Positions 6,393 to 10,432 of a DNA stretch of 10,432 bases are shown piece after piece. The notes under the pieces are model-generated. The model made no database searches and had not been told where the DNA came from. It saw only the letters and a program-made list of their open reading frames with translations. The first letter of the stretch is position 1. Each line of letters opens with the position of its first letter. Location of the stretch: positions 1 through 10,432 of the forward strand of contig PMYM01000088.1 of the NCBI GenBank assembly GCA_003171235.1. The letters run 5' to 3'. A program made the translations under genes and the position numbers. This DNA comes from Phycisphaerales bacterium. Its GTDB lineage: Bacteria; Planctomycetota; Phycisphaerae; SM23-33.

Positions 6393-6473
6393 GGTAGCAC
6401 AGGCGTCTCGCCTGTGTGTGTTGATCCCGTGAGCAAAGGTTTTCGCAGGCGTCCCGCCCGTGCTACCAAGACC
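6393..6473. repeat. 81-bp tandem palindromic unit, copy 1
   Basis: Begins ggtagcac and ends with its complement gtgctacc plus aagacc. The first 24 bases and the reverse complement of the 24 bases ending at 6467 agree at about 19 positions, so the unit can form a long imperfect hairpin. The first arm also contains its own hairpin, CACAGGCG-TCT-CGCCTGTG. It is identical to copy 2 at 76 of 81 positions. Confidence 0.85.
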
Positions 6474-6554
6474 GGTAGCACAGGCGTCTCGCCTGTGTGT
6501 GTTGATCCCGTGAGCGAAGGCTTTCACGTGCGTCCCGCCCGTGCTACCAAGACC
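6474..6554. repeat. 81-bp tandem palindromic unit, copy 2
   Basis: Directly abuts copy 1 with no spacer. The five differences from copy 1 all fall between bases 43 and 57 of the unit, in and next to the hairpin loop, while the arms are nearly untouched. Only the copy-1 version keeps the inner part of the right arm (gcaggcg). The next 26 bases hold a related shorter hairpin. Confidence 0.85.
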
Positions 6555-6580
6555 CACGGGCGGGACGCCCGTGCCACTGG
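6555..6580. repeat. short hairpin related to the 81-bp units
   Basis: CACGGGCG-GGA-CGCCCGTG (6555-6573) is a perfect 8-bp stem, followed by ccactgg. It carries the inverted form of the gtcccgcccgtg arm of the 81-bp units, so it is probably a truncated or inverted member of the same family. Confidence 0.7.
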
Positions 6581-6594
6581 ATTTAATCATGCCC

Positions 6595-6623
6595 TTGCCT
6601 GACGCGGCCCGGGCGGGTATATT
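6595..6623 (+). promoter_or_regulatory. sigma70-like promoter of the HNH endonuclease gene
   Basis: TTGCCT (6595-6600) and TATATT (6618-6623) are spaced by 17 bases, with 4/6 and 5/6 matches to consensus. The start codon lies 41 bases after the -10. It faces away from the sigma-operon promoter, with the palindromic repeats between them. Confidence 0.5.
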
Positions 6624-6664
6624 CAGGCCATGTCAAGGCGGACCAGCAAACGGAGCGGCCGGCC

Positions 6665-7300
6665 ATGATTGCACCCCTGGCCAGTGCGCTCGATGCAAAC
6701 GTGCTGGTGCTGAACAAGCACTACGCCGCCATCCACGTCATTTCCGTGCGGAGGGCCTTTGGCCTGCTGTATCGCCGGCTGGCCGAGGTGGTCAGCGTCG
6801 AGAACGACCAGTACTTCTCCTACGACTTCGAGAGCTGGCGCGAGCTGTCGGAATTGCGCATGCAGTACGAGCGGGAGCGGCACGATTGGGTGCATTGCGT
6901 GCGCTTCGACATCGCCGTGCCGCGCATCGTCCGCCTCCTGTTCTACGACCGCCTGCCCCGCCAGGGGGTCAAGTTCAACCGGCGGAACATCTACGCCCGC
7001 GACCGCAACCGCTGCCAGTACTGCGGCAGGAAGTTCTCCACCACCGAGCTGTCGCTGGACCACATCATCCCGCGCAGCCAGGGCGGCACGGCCAGTTGGG
7101 AGAACATCGTCTGCTGCTGCGTCTCCTGCAACGTCCGCAAGGGCGGGCGCACCCCCATGCAGGCGGGCATTCACCTGGTGGCCGAACCGGTCAAGCCCAA
7201 GCGCAGCCCCATCATCCAACTCCGCCTGACCAGCGAAAAGTACGCCTCCTGGAAGCAGTTCCTCAACGCCGCCTACTGGAACGTCGAACTGAAAGACTGA
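6665..7300 (+). CDS. stand-alone HNH endonuclease-family protein
   Basis: A 211-residue protein with a leading domain of unknown role (about 10-105, opening LVLNKHYAAIHVISVRRAFG) and a clear HNH nuclease core. The core has zinc-knuckle cysteines C117 and C120 (CQYCG), the catalytic D132-H133 in LDHIIPRSQGG, N147 in WEN, and C152, C155, N156 and K159 in CVSCNVRKG. All residues expected of a metal-dependent HNH (beta-beta-alpha metal) nuclease are present. This long form, with RRNIYARDRN before the core and RTPMQAG after it, is widespread as a single gene in planctomycetes, cyanobacteria and others. Its cellular role is unclear to me; DNA repair or genome defence are the usual guesses. GGAG at 6652-6655 lies 9 bases before the ATG. 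No methylase, helicase or homing context is nearby, so it is not evidently part of a restriction system. Confidence 0.92.
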   Translation: MIAPLASALDANVLVLNKHYAAIHVISVRRAFGLLYRRLAEVVSVENDQYFSYDFESWRELSELRMQYERERHDWVHCVRFDIAVPRIVRLLFYDRLPRQGVKFNRRNIYARDRNRCQYCGRKFSTTELSLDHIIPRSQGGTASWENIVCCCVSCNVRKGGRTPMQAGIHLVAEPVKPKRSPIIQLRLTSEKYASWKQFLNAAYWNVELKD

Positions 7301-7403
7301 CGGCGGGCCAAAAAGAAGCGCCGCGAACAACGCCAACAACGCGAACAGGACAAAGACAGGCTACAGGCTTCAGACCTCAGACCACAAGCTACAGGCACCA
7401 GGA

Positions 7404-7415
7404 AAGACCGGTCTT
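7404..7415. repeat. 12-bp perfect palindrome AAGACCGGTCTT
   Basis: Lies in the 202-bp gap between the convergent HNH and secreted-protein genes. The gap also holds two copies of gctacaggc (7360-7368, 7388-7396) and otherwise nothing recognisable. There is no T tract, so its role is unknown. Confidence 0.4.
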
Positions 7416-7461
7416 GCTTCTACCAGAAGCCTGCAGCCTTTATTCTGCCGGCGCGGAACCC

Positions 7462-7477
7462 GGGTGTTTCTTCACCC
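7462..7477. terminator. weak hairpin between convergent genes (GGGTG / CACCC)
   Basis: A 5-bp perfect stem with a 6-base loop lies 25 bp beyond the minus-strand stop at 7503 and 162 bp beyond the plus-strand stop at 7300. There is no T tract on either side, so if it stops transcription it would need Rho or another factor. Confidence 0.25.
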
Positions 7478-7502
7478 ATGCGTGTCGCACCGGCCGGGCG
7501 CG

Positions 7503-8510
7503 TCAGTGCTGTGACCGGTTGGGAGTGACAACGGGAGTCGGCGGCCGGGCGGAGGCCTTCTTGTAGGCCAGGTCCTGAAGAGTCTTGGTGTCGGGAATGC
7601 GCGCCTCAGTCGTGCCAGCCGATTTGGCCAGCATGTTGGCGATGATCAGGGATTCGATACTGAAGTAATGGTTTTGAGTGAGGAACTTGCTGTTGTCGGT
7701 CTTGCTGTAATCGCAGCCCGTCTTGTCGGTGTACTTGCCCATGGGCTCGGACTTGTCGGCGTCGGCTACCAGGGCGTCGAAGAACTTCTTGGCCCGGGGC
7801 TGCTTGAATTCGGAGGCGTGGGCCTTGATGGCCTCCAGCGTGGCGGCGTAGTCCAGGCTGGCTTCCGGCTCCTCGGCCGATAGGCGGGCCAGCATGGCGT
7901 CGTCGGCGCCGCTGTCGTTCATGGCGATCATCAGGTTCTTGACCACGGCCAGCAGGGCGGCGTAGGCGCGGTTGTGCTTGAGGATCTTGCCTTCTTCGGC
8001 GAACTTCTCATCCAGGGCCTTCTGGCGTTTTTCCATGAGCTTTATTTCATCGGGGCTGACGGCGCCGGTATTGAAGGCCAGGGCGGCCAGTTTCTCCTTG
8101 GGCCACTTGGGCAGGTCCCGGTAGGCGTACTTCCGCCCGATCATGGTGGCCAGGGTGGGTTTGAGCCGGCGAAGCAGCTCCGGGCCGGCCGACTTGAGGG
8201 GCAGCAGCAACTGGTAGTTGACGTACAGGTCGGTGGAATCGTTGCCGTGCTTGGCCCCCAGCAGCTTCAGCAGGGCCGGCAGGTTGTCGGCGTTGTAGCT
8301 TATGCCGGACAGGGCTTGGCTGGGGGCGGGGGCCTTGTCGTTGGCGGCCTTGAAGAATTCGTCAGCCTCGGCCATGAGATTTTCCATGGCCTTGTCCATG
8401 CCTTCGATGGCCGGCTGGGCGGCCGGGGCGGAGGCCGGACGGGTGGTCTGGGCGGTTAGGGCGGCGGCGGACAGGGCCAGGAAGGACAGCAAAATCACAC
8501 AACTACGCAT
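7503..8510 (-). CDS. secreted protein of unknown function (signal peptide)
   Basis: A 335-residue protein that I cannot assign to a family. It opens with a standard signal peptide: MRSC, a hydrophobic stretch (VILLSFLALSAAALTA), and a probable cleavage near ALTAQ, so it should be exported. A short Ala/Pro/Thr-rich linker follows (about 22-36), then a helical, Lys/Ala/Leu-rich body with no visible catalytic motif and a Pro/Thr-rich end. The start at 8510 is chosen over a longer frame because GGAG sits 8 bases upstream and the signal peptide then starts at its natural position. A good promoter lies at 8550-8577, so the gene is probably a single transcription unit. It is divergent from the TPR-like protein gene, but no functional link is shown. 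Confidence 0.82.
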   Translation of the reverse strand: MRSCVILLSFLALSAAALTAQTTRPASAPAAQPAIEGMDKAMENLMAEADEFFKAANDKAPAPSQALSGISYNADNLPALLKLLGAKHGNDSTDLYVNYQLLLPLKSAGPELLRRLKPTLATMIGRKYAYRDLPKWPKEKLAALAFNTGAVSPDEIKLMEKRQKALDEKFAEEGKILKHNRAYAALLAVVKNLMIAMNDSGADDAMLARLSAEEPEASLDYAATLEAIKAHASEFKQPRAKKFFDALVADADKSEPMGKYTDKTGCDYSKTDNSKFLTQNHYFSIESLIIANMLAKSAGTTEARIPDTKTLQDLAYKKASARPPTPVVTPNRSQH

Positions 8511-8549
8511 GGTTGGCGCTCCTGCACGTGCCGATAAAGGCACCAAACC

Positions 8550-8577
8550 AGTATAGCAAGGCTCCTCCGCGTGCCAA
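8550..8577 (-). promoter_or_regulatory. sigma70-like promoter of the secreted-protein gene
   Basis: On the minus strand TTGGCA (8577-8572) and TATACT (8555-8550) are spaced by 16 bases, each a 5/6 match to consensus. The leader to the start codon at 8510 is about 33 nt and contains the GGAG ribosome-binding site. No comparable promoter is evident for the divergent plus-strand gene in this 228-bp interval. Confidence 0.6.
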
Positions 8578-8738
8578 GGTTATTTGTCGGCCCGCCCCCG
8601 GCGGCGGCGCAGGCGGAGGCGGGGGGCGGGGGCGATTTTGATTTCTATGAGGCCCCCTCGCCATTAGAATGTCCCCTCCGGTTCGCCCCTGCGGCGGCGG
8701 ATGCCGTAAAAATACTCCAACTCCGGAACAGGAACAAA

Positions 8739-9542
8739 ATGAAGTCGCAACGTCGCCACGAGTTGAAAGAAAACGTGCTGGCCAGCGAGTTCGGCAAGAT
8801 GCGGCAGTTTTTCGACCAGTACGGCAATTACGTGCTGCTGGCGGTCGGGGCGGTTGTGCTGATCGTCGTGGTCACAGTGGTATGGTACGGTCGGATCCAG
8901 CGCGCCGGCGGCGAAGAGAACACCTTGTTCAACAATTCGCAGATGTCGGTGCTGGAGAAGGGCCAGGCGGCCAAGCAGGCCCTGGCCGACCTGGCCAACC
9001 TGGCCGAGAACGCCCACCTCAAGGCGGTGGGGGCCAAGGCCGCCGTCCTCAGCGGCGACGTGTATCTGCAGGCATATATTGAAGCCGTGGCCAAGGGCCA
9101 GGAGGAACAGGCCTCCGAGGCCCGAAAGAGCGTCGAGCAGTACTACCGCCTGGCGCTGGACAAGTACAAGGGCCAGACTCTCCAGGCGGCCCAGGCCCAC
9201 TACGGCCTGGGCGTGATGTACGAGACCGCCGACAAGCGCGAAGAGGCGCTCAAGGAATACAAGGCCGCCGCGGACCTGGGCGGGACGAACTACCAGATAG
9301 GCAAACTGGCCGCCCAGGCCGGCCAGTCGCTGGAAAGCCAGAGCCAGCCGGTGCGGCTGGCGAGCACGAGCTCGGCCCCAGGCGGGCGTTCGCCCAGCGT
9401 CTTCCGCCCGAGCACCTCCACGGCCCCGGCGACGCTGCCCGCCGGCGGTCCGACCAGTGGGCCCGCGGCCGGCACGGCGCCCGCCGGCGAACCGGCGACG
9501 GCGCCCGCACCGGCCAGCCGGTCGGTCGCGACGCAGCCGTAG
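8739..9542 (+). CDS. single-pass membrane protein with TPR-like repeats
   Basis: A 267-residue protein. The charged N-terminus (MKSQRRHELKENVLASEFGK) is cytoplasmic-like. One strong membrane helix spans about 31-50 (YVLLAVGAVVLIVVVTVVWY). Helical TPR-like hairpins follow at about 75-200, best seen in the segment from AQAHYGLGVMYE to ALKEYKAAADL (151-180). The tail (about 205-267) is disordered and rich in Pro, Ala, Thr, Gly and Ser. The topology resembles YfgM/TPR_21-type ancillary proteins, which work beside the BamB or SecYEG machinery, but this is analogy only. AGGA (8730-8733) lies 5 bases before ATG 8739. A longer open frame from 8571 is rejected because its extra 56 residues are low-complexity and unlike a protein N-terminus. 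A protein-protein scaffold role outside the cytoplasm is the best inference. Confidence 0.85.
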   Translation: MKSQRRHELKENVLASEFGKMRQFFDQYGNYVLLAVGAVVLIVVVTVVWYGRIQRAGGEENTLFNNSQMSVLEKGQAAKQALADLANLAENAHLKAVGAKAAVLSGDVYLQAYIEAVAKGQEEQASEARKSVEQYYRLALDKYKGQTLQAAQAHYGLGVMYETADKREEALKEYKAAADLGGTNYQIGKLAAQAGQSLESQSQPVRLASTSSAPGGRSPSVFRPSTSTAPATLPAGGPTSGPAAGTAPAGEPATAPAPASRSVATQP

Positions 9543-9621
9543 TTTTATCGCCCGAAAGGTTTACAGCTTCGGCGGCATCGGATAGTCTGCCCGATTCTTG
9601 CGGCCAAGCTGGTCTGGCCGG

Positions 9622-9646
9622 CCCGGCGGCTGACCGTCAGCCCGGG
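9622..9646. repeat. hairpin in the leader before the corrinoid protein gene
   Basis: CCCG-GGCT pairs with AGCC-CGGG (arms 9622-9631 with a 2-base bulge, and 9639-9646), enclosing gaccgtc. It lies 36 bp before the start codon. There is no T tract and no recognisable B12-box, so it is neither an obvious terminator nor a cobalamin riboswitch. Confidence 0.35.
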
Positions 9647-9682
9647 CGGTGACCTGAGTTTTGCAGGCTGGAGATACAATTC

Positions 9683-10306
9683 ATGGCGAACTTGCAGGCC
9701 CTTGCCGATGCCCTCATCCGCGGCGACCGAAACGCGGTCGTGGAAATGACCAAGAAGGCCCTGGAAGAGGGCGTCAAACCCTCCGATATCCTGAGCAAGG
9801 GCCTCATCGCCGGCATGAGCGTGGTGGGCGAGCGCTTCAAGAAGAACGAGGTGTACGTGCCCGAGGTGCTCATCGCCGCCCGGGCCATGCACGGTGGGCT
9901 GGCCGTGCTGGAGCCGCACCTGAAGGCCACAGGCGTTCAGCCGGCCGGCGTGGTGGTGCTGGGCACGGTCAAGGGCGACCTGCACGACATCGGCAAGAAC
10001 CTGGTGGGCATGATGCTCCAGGGCGGCGGGCTGAAGGTCGTGGACATCGGCACCGACGCCCCGCCCGATAAGTTCGTCAAGGCCGCCCAAGACAACAAGG
10101 CCCAGATCATCGCCATGAGCGCCCTCTTGACCACCACCATGCCCCAGATGCCCGAGGTGGTCAAGGCCGTCAAGGCCTCCGGGCTGGCGGTCAAGACCAT
10201 GATCGGCGGCGCCCCGGTGACCCAGGGCTACGCCGACGAAATCGGCGCCGACGGCTACAGCGACAATGCCAGTGCAGCGGTGGCCCTGGTCAGAAAGCTC
10301 GTGTAG
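9683..10306 (+). CDS. corrinoid (cobalamin-binding) methyl-carrier protein
   Basis: A 207-residue protein of the MtaC/MtbC/MtmC type, homologous to the B12-binding half of methionine synthase. It carries a methyl group on cobalamin between a substrate-specific methyltransferase and an acceptor such as tetrahydrofolate. Residues about 1-85 form the helical cap domain (LIAGMSVVGERFKKNEVYVPEVL). Residues about 88-207 form the Rossmann-like B12 domain, with the DxHxxG signature D99-L-H101-D-I-G104 (H101 is the lower cobalt ligand), SALLTTTM (147-154) and GGAPV (175-179) for the nucleotide tail. All key residues are intact. GGAG (9670-9673) is 9 bases before the ATG. The MetF-like gene follows after 10 bp, so methyl transfer to or from folate is a reasonable inference. 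The methyl donor cannot be told, because no substrate methyltransferase is in view. Confidence 0.93.
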   Translation: MANLQALADALIRGDRNAVVEMTKKALEEGVKPSDILSKGLIAGMSVVGERFKKNEVYVPEVLIAARAMHGGLAVLEPHLKATGVQPAGVVVLGTVKGDLHDIGKNLVGMMLQGGGLKVVDIGTDAPPDKFVKAAQDNKAQIIAMSALLTTTMPQMPEVVKAVKASGLAVKTMIGGAPVTQGYADEIGADGYSDNASAAVALVRKLV

Positions 10307-10316
10307 GTCGCAAGCC

Positions 10317-10432
10317 GTGAGTGCTTCGAACGAAGGCGTGACGTTCCGAGAGATGCTCTCGTCCGGCCGGTTCTATTACGGCGCGGAAGTGGTCACCACG
10401 CGCGGACTCGAGCCGGTCGATTCGCCGGGCAA
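10317..10432 (+). CDS. MetF-family protein (5,10-methylenetetrahydrofolate reductase), N-terminal part, runs off the window
   Basis: Only 38 codons are visible, read from GTG 10317: VSASNEGVTFREMLSSGRFY, then YGAEVVTTRGLEPVDSPG. The pattern F-R-E-x-L-x-S-G-x-F followed by an acidic-hydrophobic strand and TTRG matches the opening of methylenetetrahydrofolate reductases, where FREKL-SGEF and AEVxPPRG are usual; the glutamate of that strand is the conserved catalytic acid. The family reduces methylene-H4folate to methyl-H4folate. The start lies 10 bases after the corrinoid gene stop with only a weak AGG upstream, so translational coupling is likely. Next to a corrinoid protein it may serve a Wood-Ljungdahl-like or methyl-group oxidation route rather than methionine synthesis. 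The short view limits certainty. Confidence 0.68.
   Translation, partial: MSASNEGVTFREMLSSGRFYYGAEVVTTRGLEPVDSPG

Noticed and set aside
5638..6432. 264-codon open frame on the plus strand
   Set aside because: Antisense to the ECF sigma gene, which has clear region 2 and 4 motifs; this frame has none.
6393..6554. Possible CRISPR array
   Set aside because: Only two units, with no unique spacers between identical repeats; the units abut directly and are palindromic over 81 bp, and no cas gene is present.
6541..7566. 341-codon open frame on the plus strand
   Set aside because: Overlaps the HNH gene in another frame; it is Arg/Pro/His-rich and begins with the repeat-derived peptide GGTPVPLD.
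9560..9581. TTTACA ... GATAGT as a promoter for the corrinoid gene
   Set aside because: Spacing is only 15 bases and the -10 matches 4 of 6; too weak to call.
9543..9682. Possible cobalamin riboswitch before the corrinoid gene
   Set aside because: The gap is only 140 bp and I see no B12-box or the expected multi-stem core; only one imperfect hairpin is present.

Overview
The window is GC-rich DNA (about 60-65% by eye) from a bacterial chromosome. It most resembles a planctomycete, probably near the Phycisphaerae. This placement is inference from four features: a fused AroD-AroE enzyme, an ECF sigma factor whose partner carries a pseudopilin-like H-x9-DG-type tail, and two kinds of intergenic repeat that I associate with planctomycete genomes (units around 'ggcgtcccgcc' and hairpins around 'cccgtggct'). 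The layout is that of a housekeeping region with roomy, repeat-filled spacers, not a phage, plasmid or defence island.

Left part (1-1364): the C-terminal 188 codons of clpX, then after 35 bp a visibly less GC-rich gene for an unrecognised protein with three membrane segments. A 569-bp spacer follows (1365-1933). It holds two 52-nt direct repeats and a set of GC-rich hairpins between them. Next come aroDE (fused dehydroquinate dehydratase and shikimate dehydrogenase) and, overlapping it by ATGA, a nitrilase-family amidohydrolase. The spacer at 4309-4643 lies between convergent genes. It holds a terminator candidate for each side, a second copy of the hairpin repeat, and a short heptamer tandem repeat.

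Middle part (4644-7300): a minus-strand operon of an ECF sigma factor and a membrane protein with an anti-sigma-like front and a prepilin/DUF1559-like back. Their genes overlap by 26 bp, with a sigma70-like promoter upstream and a good intrinsic terminator downstream. Divergent from it is a stand-alone HNH endonuclease gene with its own promoter candidate. Two tandem 81-bp palindromic units lie exactly between the two divergent promoters.

Right part (7301-10432): a minus-strand secreted protein of unknown function with a clear promoter; divergent from it a single-pass membrane TPR-like protein with a Pro/Ala/Thr-rich tail; then a corrinoid (B12-binding) methyl-carrier protein. Ten bases later a MetF-family (methylenetetrahydrofolate reductase) gene starts and runs off the window. 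The last two form a likely one-carbon transfer operon.

I found no tRNA, rRNA, CRISPR array, transposase or recognisable defence or mobile system. The most notable items are the anti-sigma/pseudopilin fusion, the corrinoid-MetF pair and the three families of structured repeats.
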